From: Ochotona curzoniae
Taxonomy: Eukaryota; Chordata; Mammalia; Lagomorpha; Ochotonidae
Direction of reading: 5' to 3'
NCBI RefSeq assembly: GCF_017591425.1
Contig: NW_024466607.1
Location: 17,678,501 to 17,742,500, forward strand
Length of the DNA: 64,000 nt
Shown here: positions 23,301 to 34,092 of the stretch, one piece after another
How positions within the stretch are numbered: position 1 is the stretch's first letter
How the letters are laid out: every line of letters starts with the position of its first letter
Notes under the pieces: model-generated
Database searches by the model: none
The model's input: the letters and a program-made list of their open reading frames with translations, nothing else
Told to the model about the DNA's origin: nothing
Program-made: the position numbers and the translations under genes

Positions 23301-24559
23301 GCCTCCGAGGCGGCTCTCCTGACGTACCTTTGAGGATTTAAAAATACTTCCTGGGCTTCATCCTCGGAGAGATTCCGATTCAGCAGTTTTAGCCTGGAGC
23401 CTCACGGTCTTAAACCTGGATTATTCCCAAACGGGTGATTGAACCAGACAATCTATAACTGCACACGGGCGCCTTCCTTTCAGACCGGATGTTTGGCATC
23501 CTTCGACTTCTGCAAGCCCAAGGCTCATCTTAAATTCAATCAAAGTCCCCGGCCGATTCTCTCCAGCCGTCCCTCTGCAAGGTGAATTCAACCCCAGCGC
23601 TTCCGTTTAAACACTCCTCAGGTGGACCCCTGGAAGATGGGTGTGCGCGTGTCCCCGCCTTGTTCGCTTGCGAGACACCTACACTTGGAACCCAAAGCGC
23701 AGAAAGCCGAACGGCTGGAACGGATTGGGCTCCAGCATCGCCCTGCATGCAGACCCTCACCCTGTTCTCTCACCTGTCCTGCAGCTTTGAACTCCCATCC
23801 TCCCAGGGCTCCACCAGCCCCTTCTGGCTTCTCTCGGACACCGCTTGTTGGGGCTCCACGTAGTAGGACCCCAGTTGTCTCTGGGGAGAACGTGCCCACT
23901 AAAATAACCCCCCAAAATTCCAACCGAAGGCTCCGTGCTGCCCAGTAGCTGCCTGATTATGCAAAGCAGTAACTGTGCAGGTCCTGAGGCTCGGCCGTCT
24001 CTGAGTCCTGGCTGCCTCGGTGCGACTCTTTCTCCCCTGCTCCCACATTCCCTCTTGTGGTGCTGTTGTGCCAGAACTTTGTGGAGTGCTGAGTGAGGTG
24101 GTTGGACATGCATCTCCCTTCAGGTGGAGTGTGAACCTCTCCAAGAGCAGAAACATCCTTGTTCCTTTACTCTCAAATGCCCGGAGTGTTCTGGCCTAAG
24201 AGACTAGGCCACAAGATGCTTTTAAATTGAATTTTAATGTACAGAATATAAAAACTCCTCAACCTTTGACCATGACCAACACAGAGAATCAGGTTCAGAA
24301 AATAACTGCGTAGAGGAGAATCTGAGTTGCGGGAATGTCTGGGGGGTGTGTGTGCCTACATCGGGAGGGTGTCCACAGTTCACAGTACGTCTTCGGAGGA
24401 CACCAGTGTGGTGTGCCTTCAAGACCTGGAGACTAGGGCTGGGCGTGAGGAGACCCTGAGGTGTTTCTACACATAGTTCAGAGAGAAGAGCATCGAAGGC
24501 TCAGATCCCCAGGTCTGCAATAACAAGTGCTTTCTTTTTTTTTTTAGCTTCATCAAAAC

Positions 24560-24647
24560 ATGCTTTTTCTCATTAAATTCTTTAATGACTCAGATCATAC
24601 AGTAGCATAATTTTCTTTAAAAAGGTTCTTGATTTCCTTTTTCATTT
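24560..24647 (-). mobile_element. Antisense L1 ORF2 fragment, segment 1
   Basis: ATTAAATTCTTTAATGACTC and CATACAGTAGCATAATTTTC resemble the reverse of an L1 ORF2 region (...TTCTTCAATGACCCA..CAGTAGCATGTT). It is continued at 24,968. Confidence 0.5.
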
Positions 24648-24967
24648 TTAAAAAAAGATTTTATTTATTTGTATTACAAAGTCAGACATACAGAGAGGAG
24701 GAAAGAAAGAAAGATCTTCTGTCCAATGATTCACTCCCCAAGTGAGCACAATGGCTGATGCTATGCCGATCCAAAGCCAGGAGTCAGGAACTTCTTCCAG
24801 GTCTCCCAAGGGGTGTAGAGTCCCAAGGCTTTGGGCTGTCCTGGACTGCTTTCCCAGGCCACAAATAGGGAGCTAGATGGGAAGTGGAGCTGCCGGGATT
24901 AGAACCGGCGCCCATATGGCACGTTCAAGGTGAGGACTTTATTCACTAGGCCACGCCGCCAGGCCCC
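24648..24967 (-). mobile_element. C-type SINE
   Basis: Antisense full-length copy: AAAGATTTTATTTATTTG at the left and GCCACGCCGCCAGGCCCCC at the tRNA-like end. Confidence 0.9.
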
Positions 24968-25170
24968 CTTTTTAATTTCTTCAGCAACACATTAGTCATT
25001 CAGTAGCATGTTATTTAACTTTATGGTACTGTAAGTTTCTTTTAAGGGGATGTATTATAACTGTATAATGGAGACCATCATATTCAGTGGCATGTTGTTT
25101 AACTTCATGACATTGTAAATTTCTGGTTTTCTTCCTGTTGCTGGTTTTTATTTTTTAAATTATTTTCTTA
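24968..25170 (-). mobile_element. Antisense L1 ORF2 fragment, segment 2
   Basis: AATTTCTTCAGCAACACATTAG, TTCAGTAGCATGTTATTTAAC and then CAGTGGCATGTTGTTTAAC. The last two are similar words about 85 bp apart, so part of the L1 segment is duplicated. Confidence 0.55.
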
Positions 25171-25493
25171 AAAGATTTATTTATTTATTGGAAAGTCAGA
25201 TATACAGAGAGGAGAAGAGACAGAGAGGAAGATCTTCCGTCCGATGATTCATTCCCCAAGTGAGCGCAACGGTCGGTGCTATGCCAATTCGAAACCAGGA
25301 TCCAGGAGCTTCTTCCGGGTCTCCCACACGGGTGCAGGGTCCCAAGGCTTTGGGCCATCCTCGACTGCTTTCCCAGGCCACAGGCAGGGAGCTGGATGGG
25401 AAATGGAACTGCCAGGATTAGAACCGGCGCCCATATGGGATCCTGGCACATTCAAGGCAAGGACTTTAGCCGCTAGGCCACGCCACCAGGCCC
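25171..25493 (-). mobile_element. C-type SINE with 16-bp target-site duplication
   Basis: An antisense full-length copy, inserted in the L1 fragment. A perfect 16-bp TGCTGGTTTTTATTTT flanks it at 25,139-25,154 and 25,494-25,509. About 16 bases (25,155-25,170) between the left duplicate and the tail are T/A-rich and belong to the tail. Confidence 0.93.
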
Positions 25494-26087
25494 TGCTGGT
25501 TTTTATTTTGTGGCTTTTCACTCGTGATGATTTATAGTGACTGTAGTGGAGACTGACATGTCCACATGAGGACACACTGTGATGTGCATCTCTACTTCCG
25601 GATTGAGAATGGACTCCCAGTGAAATTGTTGGATGTGTCTTGACAATGGGATGCTGGACTCTCTGCCATTGTCCATGCCTGCAATCATGGACTTATGACT
25701 GTTGATGAGGAACTATGCTGTTGTAATGATATGGGAGAACTCAGTATGCTTATCCCTGCATTTGCCTCTATTGCCAATCAATCAGCATTACCTGCAGTCA
25801 CCTTTCCCACATGGTGGTCAGTGGACCCTGCCCTGCACTGCTTAAGAAAGGACAATGAGGTTGCAAAGGAATCTGGGGGTGTAGTCCCTGCAGGATGAAA
25901 GAGATAAAAGTGGTTCACAAAGCAAAATGACACAGGGCCGAATACCCACCCTGGAAATACAGGCAGATCTGTAGGTGCACTTAGGGGCCTTCCCCAGGAT
26001 AGCACAGGGCAGAAATATACTAGTATTGGGCAGCCAACTGTGAGGGCCCAGAAGGATGATGCAGCCCAACAGCCATGTTTTTGTGTT

Positions 26088-26345
26088 TTTTTCAAGATTT
26101 ATTTATTCCAAAGTCAGCTACAGAGAGACAGAGATCAATCTTCCATCTTCTGGTTCATTATCCAGAATAAAGTGCAATAGCCAGAGCTTGGCTAACCAAA
26201 GCCGGAAGTCAGTAGCTTCTTGGTCTCCCATGTGGCTGCAGCAGCTCAAGCAGTTGAATCATCTATTGCTTTTCGCAGGCCAACAACAGGGAGCTTGATC
26301 ACCAGTGAGCAGGCTGGACAGCAACCGACACCCAGAAGGCTGCAG
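26088..26345 (-). mobile_element. C-type SINE, diverged
   Basis: Antisense: TTTTTTCAAGATTTATTTATTCC, CTTCTTGGTCTCCCATGTGGC and CAACAGGGAGCTTGATCACC. Confidence 0.7.
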
Positions 26346-27185
26346 GTCCAGCCTCACCTGTTTCTGTGTTGTCAACTGAGGAGGAGAAAATTGATTATGA
26401 GAAACTTACCGATCTCAGACAGGCTCAGGCTCCAACTGAAGGTAGAACCCTGACAAATGTAATTCCCTCACACTGCATCTGTCAAACACCAAGAGGCTGG
26501 GCTCTCCAGGACAGGTGGTCCCCAAGCCCGTGGACAGGTAGACATGTGCCTGGACACAGCGAGTAGCTGTCCTCACAGCCCAGCTCCAGAAGCTTGTGAG
26601 GATGGTCGTGACCCATCTTACTCAGAGAGATATGTGGGACAAGTCCCCAGCCGTCATCCTCTCCTGGGCCGGGTCAGGGAGCAGGCACTGGGTGGAGGTG
26701 GGGTGAGTATGACACACAGCTCTTTAATGCAGTTGTCCAGTGAACCGTGGGCCAAGGGCACAAGGGGAGAAATGATAAAGGAAACCCCACCCCTCTGTCC
26801 AGCTTTGGGTCAGCTTTCCCCCAGGGGAATGCTGGGTAGGAGTAGATGGTTCTGCCAGCCCTGCCCAGCCACACTGCTCACTCCACCTGAGCATCATGCC
26901 TGCACCTATGATGGGAGACAGGGCTAGGTCCTGTGGGTTCTGAACAAGTCAGAGACAAGCACCACAAAATTGCTGACATTATACTTGGTAAATCCCCTCT
27001 TACAGGAAGCTCATTTCATTTTCCCAAATGACCCTCACTCAAGGGACCCTTTGTGCCTTGGTACCCCCACAGCTGAGCTCTTGGGGAACAGCCCTGAGTG
27101 AGACAAGTGCTCCCAACACCATCCACCACCAGCTTCTTGCTGAGTGCTCCTTAGCAGCACACACATTTGTCTAACCTGGGCACAG

Positions 27186-27191
27186 CGTGCG

Positions 27192-27269
<78 letters not shown>
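27186..27269. repeat. (GC)n(AC)n dinucleotide tract
   Basis: About 14 bases of alternating GC pass into roughly 34 AC units. The whole is an uninterrupted alternating purine-pyrimidine run of about 80 bp. Confidence 0.95.
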
Positions 27270-28517
27270 ACACCCAGGGCCTCAGAATGAGTTCAACACA
27301 CTCACTGAGTTAGATGGAGCTTCTTTCCAGATGCATCTGGCAGCACCCTACACAGAACGCCAATGCTTTAGTACCGGATGTGGCAAGAGGGCCGGCGCTA
27401 GGGGTTCACCAATGACCCAGGGTGATATGGTCCAGACCTACAGGTGTTTGCCAATATCCACAAAAATGCAGGAAGGGAGGCAATGAAAAAAAATCACAGT
27501 CGGCTTAAGCTTGTAATAACGTTACCTTGTATTTGTAAGGTTTAGCATTTACCCAGTTTGCAGTTTAAAAACATTTTCAAATCAAGATAGGGAAATGATT
27601 GGGTTATAAATTTGCAGGTGACCAGGATAGTCCAAATAAATAAATAAATAAGCAAACACACAGTGAAGGGAACCAACCCCCTGGGAGGCCAGCCACCTGG
27701 GCAGCACCAGACTAGACACAGCCACAGGCGGGGCTTCTCCCTGCTCCCTCCTGCTACTGCTGGCTGGCCCAGACACCCAGCGGACAGGTTTGGCCAAGGA
27801 GCAGCATCAATGTGTAGCTTGGGAAGGAGGTTTCTGAGTACTTGTCCACTTACTTCCCTGCTTTCACCCAGCCATGGACACACCAGGACAGAAGCTCTAT
27901 GCTGTGTGTCATCCCCAGAAGCGAGCTTTCTCCGCTGTGCTTCTACACTGTGGACCTGGAGATGGCCAGGGAGGAAGGGAACCTGGCTTTGCAGCTGCAC
28001 ACCAGGGACAGGCTTGTGGAAATCAAAGGGCAGACCAATAACCCTAGAGCAAAGTAAACACAAAACATACTTTGCAGACATCCCTCTGGAGAATTGAGAG
28101 AGAGAAGGAGAGGGGAAGAGAGCGGTGAGAGAGTGCCATTAAACCAAACACCGGCAGCCCTGGCATCACTGCCTAATGCAGGCGGCCTGAGCTGGGCAAC
28201 ATGGGAACCGCCATGGGAGGAAGCCCCCACTTCCGACCCCCTGCTCAGTCCCTTCCCAAGCTCGTGGAGAGCTCTTGTCATGCTTTGCATGAATGAAGCA
28301 AACAGTGTTTTCCTTCCCCTCCAATTTCTGTGAATAGTTTGGGTATTCACGTTGCTTAAACAAAATGGCATTATACAACCCTTCATACATGGCTGTAAGC
28401 TCAATCACCAACAGAGGTAGTAAACAAAGGAACTCGTAAGAATAGACTTTAAAATGGATTTAAGTGTGACCGTACATTCAAAACCCTAGAGCCACAGGCA
28501 TCCCCAAAGTGAACGGT

Positions 28518-28523
28518 TTTAAT
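28518..28523 (-). promoter_or_regulatory. Possible polyadenylation signal of SFMBT1
   Basis: On the minus strand this reads ATTAAA, about 435 bases past the SFMBT1 stop codon. It is the first canonical or near-canonical hexamer I noticed downstream. The sequence from the stop to here is single copy. A longer 3' UTR using a more distal site is equally possible, so this is only a candidate. Confidence 0.3.
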
Positions 28524-28958
28524 TTAAAAAAGCTTAAAAACACAAGGACAAGGAGGCACTGGTGTGCCTGAGGCACAGTCCAAGTCAGCGCCGGTTTAAA
28601 GCTACGTCCTCTCTTTCCAAGCGAGAAAGCAGAGAACACGTCCAACCTCCGACGGGAAGGGACACCAAGAAAAGGAAGCCCGCCAAAAGGTGCTCTCTGG
28701 CAGCCTGGGCGGGTGCGTCCCCCAGGCCACTCCACGCACATGACCACTGGCGGGAGAGCCACTTCCAGGCACAGTCCTTGCTTCCTCGATGTGGGTCCTC
28801 CTTCCCTGAAAGTGCAAAGAGAGCAGGCTGGCCCCCTCGGGCCCAAGCCTGAAGACAGGCCAGCAGGGCAGGCCATGGTGCAGGGCAGGCCGCAGCGAGG
28901 GCAGGCTGGGGCCGTGCCCATTGTGCTTCACAGATGCAGCTCGCTTTGGTTGTCCTCC

Positions 28959-29099
28959 TCAGTTGGCAAACTGCTCGTAAAAAGCAAACTTGATCCTCTC
29001 TATGTGATGGCAGAGCTTGATGGCAGGGCCCAGCTTTAAGTCCATGCACTCCTGCACGGTGGGAAGCGTGAGGAGCAGCAGAGCCTGCCCGTCGATCTC
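28959..29099 (-). CDS. SFMBT1: SFMBT1 window exon 18: SAM domain end and stop
   Basis: This is the terminal coding exon. The acceptor is ...GCCTTCACAG; the exon encodes [40 protein letters not shown] and YEQFAN, then TGA at 28,961-28,959. It completes the SAM domain; DGQALLLLT and [13 protein letters not shown] are the classic SAM helices 3-5. The C-terminus matches human SFMBT1 exactly as I recall it. The 3' UTR continues toward lower coordinates. Confidence 0.97.
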   Translation of the reverse strand, partial: EIDGQALLLLTLPTVQECMDLKLGPAIKLCHHIERIKFAFYEQFAN

Positions 29100-29758
29100 C
29101 TGTGAAGGCAGAAGAGACACTATGGTGGGGGGTGCCTGGGAGGTACCCAGGGAGGGCAAGTGGTGGCACAGGATGCAGAGGCCCTGTCCAGGGCCTCAGA
29201 AGGAGTACTGACTCTGACCAAGGCCAAGGGGCCTTGTTGCTCAGCACTCAACAGGGCTTCAGTGATCAGAGGGACCTGGGGCGGAGGAGACCTCTTTGAG
29301 AGGGCTGAATCTGAATTAGAAGCAGGAACTTGGCCTGCATGCTTTTTCCTAGAACCTTTCAGAGATGCTCAGGGCGGCCCCTCTGCATAGTCACAGCAAA
29401 ACTTGCTACGGTTCCACTACAGCACTGACACGCTGGGCTTCCATGAGCAGGAGCTTTAAACCAGCCAGCATCATGGTGACCCAACACGTCACAGAGGCCA
29501 AGTGTTTTTCAATGAGCAAATCTATTTCAAGCCAGTTATAGGGGATGGAATCATGTTCTCAGGAGGAAGAAGAATGCAACATTGATGCGCTACAACTATG
29601 GAACATGCTAAACACACACTTCCAATTGTCTTTCCGCTCCCGAAGCGGAAACGACACCAGTGCTCTTGCTTCAGACTGAGACATCACCTGAAACCCTGAG
29701 GACAAACTGTTGCCCACTCCTGTCCAGTCCTCAGCCCCACTCGGGAGGCCCAGCTCAC

Positions 29759-29887
29759 CTGGTCTAGGAAGATCCGTGCTAACGGGGCACAGTCAGTGGA
29801 CCTGATGAACCGTACTACGTCTGCCACGCTCCACTGCAGTGGGTTGCTGTCCAGGCGCAGCCGCTCAGCCACTTCGAGCCGTATCTC
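29759..29887 (-). CDS. SFMBT1: SFMBT1 window exon 17: SAM domain, first half
   Basis: This 129-bp, phase-0 exon follows acceptor ...GGAACCCAAG and ends GACCAG/GTGAGC. It encodes [40 protein letters not shown] and LDQ (about residues 778-820). [19 protein letters not shown] is the first part of the SAM domain shared with Scm/L3MBT proteins, where it mediates head-to-tail or heterotypic association. Confidence 0.97.
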
Positions 29888-29994
29888 CTTGGGTTCCCAC
29901 AAGAGTAAAGCACACAGTGAGCACGGGGCCCTCCTTCTCACATAGTCTGCACACGTTTACAGACTTCCAGACAGGATGTGGGCTTTCTCATTTC

Positions 29995-30222
29995 CCCCCC
30001 TCTATTTGGAAGGCAAGAGAGACAGAAATCCTCCATTCACTGGTTCACTCTTCAAAAGCCCAAAATAAACACAGCTGAGCGAAGAACTGGAAGCATCATC
30101 CGGGTCTCCTATGTGGTTGGCAGGGACCCAGGCACAAGCACCATCTTCTGCTGCCCCAGGTATGTGCACCAGTGGGAAGCTGGACCCAAAGCAGGTGGTC
30201 TGCTACGGGGTGGGAGCTCCCC
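29995..30222 (-). mobile_element. C-type SINE, diverged
   Basis: Antisense: TTTGGAAGGCAAGAGAGACAG, CATTCACTGGTTCACTC and TGGGAAGCTGGACCCAAAGC. It starts about 110 bp upstream of the SFMBT1 exon 17 acceptor. Confidence 0.6.
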
Positions 30223-30719
30223 AGGCAGCAGCTTCGCCACAGCACCCAAGGCTTGCCCCAGAGGGCACATGGGGATGCAAGTCTCCCAGCAAAAGCCCCT
30301 GTGTGATGGACACTCACAACAGTGTCACCATTTACAATGCAAAACTCCAACAGGGAAGAATGTACCTCAGTGTTTCAGCACAAATCATTCCAACAATTTA
30401 CCAGAGGACAGTTTCTAAATCCTCCCTCGGTCCCTTGGCCTGTGTCAGCTCAGTTTCTAGAAGGGTGCTGAGAGGTCAGGATGGCATTGCCAATGACAGG
30501 AGAAATCCCTTACGGCTTACACTGATGGAATAGTTTCAGTAACTAGCAACAGTTCTAAATCACTGAACTGCAGACTATTGTGTGTACAAATTTACACACA
30601 TGGTCATATATGTATGTGTTAAATGTACTGAACAAAATAGCTCAGTAAGAATGGAAAGGAAAAGCCATTTTTTTCGTTAGCACATACATGACAAAAAGTA
30701 TTAACAAGGCAGCTTTCAA

Positions 30720-31065
30720 GGCTGAGCACTGTAGCACAGCTAACTAAGCTGCTGCTTGGGAAGCCCATGTACCCTCTCTCCATCCTGGCCTGCCTGGGGG
30801 TGAGTCCCACATCTGCTTTCAATCCAGCTTCTTACTAATGCACCTGCAAAGTGACCGATGATGGCCCAAGTACTTGCATTCATATTGCCCACAGAAGACC
30901 CGGACAGAGTTCCTGGCTCCAGGTCTCAGCCTAGACCTGCCTCAGCTGCTGTGGGTATCTGAGGAATGAACTAGCAAGTGTTAAGATCTGTCTCCTTTCT
31001 TTCAATGTCTGCTTTTCTCTCTGCTTCTTTGTTACCCTTTCAAATAAATAAACAAGCAAAACTTT
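30720..31065 (+). mobile_element. C-type SINE, diverged
   Basis: Sense: GCTGAGCACTGTAGCACAGC, AATCCAGCTTCTTACTAATGC and CCTTTCAAATAAATAAACAAGC. Confidence 0.75.
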
Positions 31066-31350
31066 AGAAGCAAGCAAGCATGCAGGGAAAATCGTACAAT
31101 TTCCTGGTGTGAGACAACAGGCCCTGGCAAGCAGTGCAGCCTGGGTGGTGCTGTATTTCATTTGACAGCATGCTGGGGACCGCTCTCCCTTTGGAGCTTG
31201 GCATGGCATTCCTAAGTCCTTGTGCTAGGACAGTGTCCAGGAAGCCGTGGGAGAGGCTCTGATGCTGCATACAGGCCCCACCAACGGTCAGGTTCTGGGG
31301 GAGATTCTGGAGAGGGGCCAGGGAGATGCAGCAGGGAGGACAGACAGTAC

Positions 31351-31596
31351 CTTTGGTGAGGGGGGTTTGTTCTCATCATCAGAGAAGGAGAGTGCACGCA
31401 GCCCCCTCTGCCGGGCCTGTCTGTCAGTGGGCAGCGAGGCAGACACCTCACTCTGGGCTGGGGAGGATGAGCAGGACTTCTTCTCGGATGTCTCTGACTC
31501 CTCCTGGAGCTCGTCTGGCTGCTCCGAAGTGCTGCCATCACTCAGCGAGTCGTCCTCCCCTTCATCGGGGTCATCCTCATCTTCACCCCCACTTCC
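31351..31596 (-). CDS. SFMBT1: SFMBT1 window exon 16: acidic/serine region
   Basis: This 246-bp, phase-0 exon has acceptor ...CCTCTTCCAG and donor CCAAAG/GTACTG. It encodes 82 residues (about 696-777) that begin GSGGEDEDDPDEGEDDSLSD, continue through a Glu/Ser-rich stretch with EKKSCSSSP, and end FSDDENKPPSPK. The segment is low complexity and probably disordered, with many acidic residues and possible CK2 and proline-directed phosphorylation sites. Being a multiple of three, it could be skipped without a frameshift. Confidence 0.96.
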
Positions 31597-31690
31597 CTGG
31601 AAGAGGGGGAGGGAGAGGAAGACTCATGGAGGCACGAAGCCACAAAGCCACCTGCTGGTGGCGGAGCAGTGGCCCCAGTCCACGGCGTAC

Positions 31691-31869
31691 CTGGGGAGAG
31701 CCTGCTGGGGTGTTGTCCACAGATGCCGAGCAGCGCTTCTTCTTGTGAACAAATACGTTTTTCCGCCTCTTTCTTCTCTTACTGGCTTTCTTCAGGGCAC
31801 AAGCTAAGTTACTATGCCCCCCAGGTGGCCTTCCAATTCTTTTATTTTTCTTTTTTCCATAATAGTGTG
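31691..31869 (-). CDS. SFMBT1: SFMBT1 window exon 15: basic nuclear tract
   Basis: The acceptor is ...TGTATCTAG and the donor CCCCAG/GTACGC. The exon encodes HYYGKKKNKRIGRPPGGHSN, LACALKKASKRRKRRKNVFV and HKKKRCSASVDNTPAGSPQ (about residues 637-695). KKKNKRIGRPPGG looks like an AT-hook-type segment, and KKASKRRKRRK is an obvious nuclear-localisation candidate. It lies only 94 bp from the next exon, the shortest intron in this part of the gene. Confidence 0.97.
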
Positions 31870-32359
31870 CTAGATACAGACAACAGACAAATGCAGCAAC
31901 TTTGTTACTTCTGTGCTTGAACTGCAAGAGATTCTGTGAGCTGGGTGGGAACCAGGCCACTGCTGCATCTCATTAAGGTATGCATTCCACACAGTGGCCT
32001 ACACGGGTCTTGGACCACACGCCATCACCTGCACGAGCCTCTCCCTGTCTCCTCCCGCCCAGGAAGTCCCCAGGCATCTCCTCGAAGCAGTCCTGATCCC
32101 GACTCTGACCTCCACAGGCTGGAGCCCATGGTAAGTGCTGGCTCGGGTGTGAGGGCCCCACACTCTGTACTTAGGTTGTTGTGCAGCACACCACTGAACG
32201 AATGCAACAGTCTGTTACTTTTTCCTACTGGTGCACAACTGAGCCATTTCCCACATTTTGACTATCATTAAGTTGCAATCTACATTATTGTGTAAGGCTT
32301 TTATTAATTTAAAAAATCAAAACTATTTTTTAAACATTTGTTTTACTAAAGATTTCAAA

Positions 32360-32686
32360 GTTATTTATTTATTTATAGGTTTACTTATTTTTATTGGAAA
32401 ATCAGATATAAAGAAAGAAAGATTCTTCATTCACTGGTTTATTCCCCAGGTGGCCATGACAGCCAAAGCTGAGCTGATCCAAGGTCAACAGACAGGAGCT
32501 TTTTACATGTCTCCTACATGGGTACAGGGTCCCAAGGCTTTGGGCCATCCTTGACTGCTTTCCCAGGCCACAAGCAGGGAGTTGGAAGGGAAGTGGAGCA
32601 GCCGGGATACAAATCGGCATTCATATGGGATCCCAGTGCATGCAAGGCGAGAACTTTAGCCACAAGGCTATCACACTGGGCCCAGA
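32360..32686 (-). mobile_element. C-type SINE
   Basis: Antisense: TTATTTTTATTGGAAAATCAG, CCAAGGCTTTGGGCCATCC and CTATCACACTGGGCCCA. Confidence 0.85.
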
Positions 32687-32687
32687 T

Positions 32688-32975
32688 GTCAAAGTTATAG
32701 AGAGGATACCTCCCACATACTTGTTCACTCCTCAAATATGATGCAATGGCCAGATCTGGGCTAGGCTGAAGGTAGTAACCAGGAGCCTCCCCTGGGGTCT
32801 CCCATGTGCGTGTAGGGAAACAAAGCTTTGGGCAAGCCTTCACTGCCTTCTCAGGACAACAGCAGGGAACAGATCAAAAGATGAACATCCTGGACTTGAA
32901 CCAGTACCCATTACAGGATGTCAGTGCTGCAGCAGGCAGAGGATTAGCCTACTACCATTGTGTTGCCCTTGTAAA
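32688..32975 (-). mobile_element. C-type SINE lacking its A-rich end
   Basis: Antisense: GATACCTCCCACATACTTGTTC, CTCCCATGTGCGTG and GCCTACTACCATTGTGTTGCCC. It directly abuts the SINE at 32,360. Confidence 0.65.
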
Positions 32976-32979
32976 GGGT

Positions 32980-33200
32980 TTTTTTTTTAAAACAATTTTA
33001 TTATTATTATTATTTTATTTACTTGAAAAGGAAAGAGAAACAGAAAGACAGAGATCTCCCATCTACTAGTACATTCTCTAGATGCCCAGAACATCAGGAA
33101 CTGGGCCAAAATTAGGAGCTCAAATCAGATTTTCCATTTTAGCGACAGAAATCCAATTACTTGAGTCAACACCTATTACCTCCCAAGGTGAATATTAACA
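32980..33200 (-). mobile_element. C-type SINE fragment
   Basis: Antisense left end only: TTTATTATTATTATTATTTTATTTACTTG and GAGATCTCCCATCTACTAG. Confidence 0.55.
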
Positions 33201-33231
33201 GGAAGCTGAGTCAGAAGCAGAGCAGGCTGGG

Positions 33232-33535
33232 GGTGGGGGGACCTAGCATCAGGGTGCAGTGTGTTAAGTCAATGCTGGTGATGTCACCATTCCATATGAG
33301 TGCCAATTCAGCTCCTGGTTACTCTGCTTCCTATCCAGCTCCCTGCTAATGTGACCTGGAAAAGCAGAAAAGGATGGCCCGAAGCCTTGGGACCCTGCAC
33401 CCATATGGACCCTAAACCCATGAGACCTGGATGGAATTCTTGGCTCCTGGTTATTGCGGTCATGTGTGATATGAACCCTTGAAGGGAGATTTCTTTTTCT
33501 AACTCTGCCTTCCAAATAAAGAAATCGATCTTACA
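33232..33535 (+). mobile_element. C-type SINE
   Basis: Sense: CATTCCATATGAGTGCC, CCAGCTCCCTGCTAATGTGACC and CTGCCTTCCAAATAAAGAAATC. A low-complexity AAAC-rich tail runs to about 33,600, and a short antisense head fragment (CCAATATGGGATGCCAGTG) follows to 33,684. Confidence 0.75.
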
Positions 33536-33689
33536 AAAACAAACAAAAACCCAAAAAACAAAAACCAAACAACCACCACCAAAAACAAAAATAACACAAA
33601 CCTACAGCAGCTGCGACTTAAACCCACACTCCAATATGGGATGCCAGTGTCGTATGCTGCGCCCCAACACCAGTCCTCCCCATTTCCCA

Positions 33690-34010
33690 AGGCTTTTACT
33701 GGGCTTGTCTCTATATAGCTGGATAAATAGTTAGGGGTGGAATCGTTGTATGACAGGTAGCTGGACAACTTACTTAAGAAGAAACTGCTAGTTTTCCCAC
33801 ACGGATGTACAGTACCTCACTCCAACCAGCAATGTACACAACACAATTGCCCTAACTCAGCCAACACAAACTGCCCACCTCTCACTCTTCCCAGTACAGC
33901 AGGTGTGTAATGATTTCTCACTGTAGTTCTGATCTGCACTTTCATGATAAGACTTTCACTGCATACTTTTTAGTATTTTTTTTTTTTTAGAAATCTTTCA
34001 TGAACTATCA
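33690..34010 (-). mobile_element. Antisense L1 fragment
   Basis: AGTTAGGGGTGGAATCG, CTCACTCCAACCAGCAATGTACAC, TGATTTCTCACTGTAGTTCTG and CTGCACTTTCATGATAAG reproduce, in order, the reverse of the 3' part of L1 ORF2. Confidence 0.7.
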
Positions 34011-34092
34011 CCATCTAATTTGACTGTATTTGGTTTCTTTTTATGTGAGGTATAGCTAACCTAACACACAGTCATCTTCACATATATAACTC

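Larger units (their letters stand above)
22901..28517. other. Interval between SFMBT1 3' end and STIMATE
   Basis: After the CpG island, 23,300-24,550 is single copy with no recognised gene. From 24,560 to 25,570 there is an antisense L1 fragment split by two SINEs. The stretch 25,570-26,085 is unidentified. A SINE follows (26,088-26,345), then 26,345-27,185 without recognisable content, a (CA)n tract, and 27,270-28,517 of single-copy sequence that may be distal SFMBT1 3' UTR. Confidence 0.6.
29888..31350 (-). other. SFMBT1: SFMBT1 intron between window exons 16 and 17
   Basis: This 1,463-base intron has a degenerate antisense SINE next to exon 17 and a sense SINE at 30,720-31,065. The middle (30,225-30,715) and 31,070-31,350 are unassigned. 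Confidence 0.85.

Noticed and set aside
24546..25575. Several overlapping 60-100-codon frames such as GWPKALGPCTRVGDPEEAPGS
   Set aside because: The same peptide patterns recur at every C-type SINE; they are SINE translations without function.
27035..27486. CVCVCV / THTHTH frames
   Set aside because: Translations of the (CA)n tract on either strand.
28478..28931. 147-codon minus-strand open frame just after the SFMBT1 stop
   Set aside because: It lies in the 3' UTR, in a different frame, with no recognisable domain.
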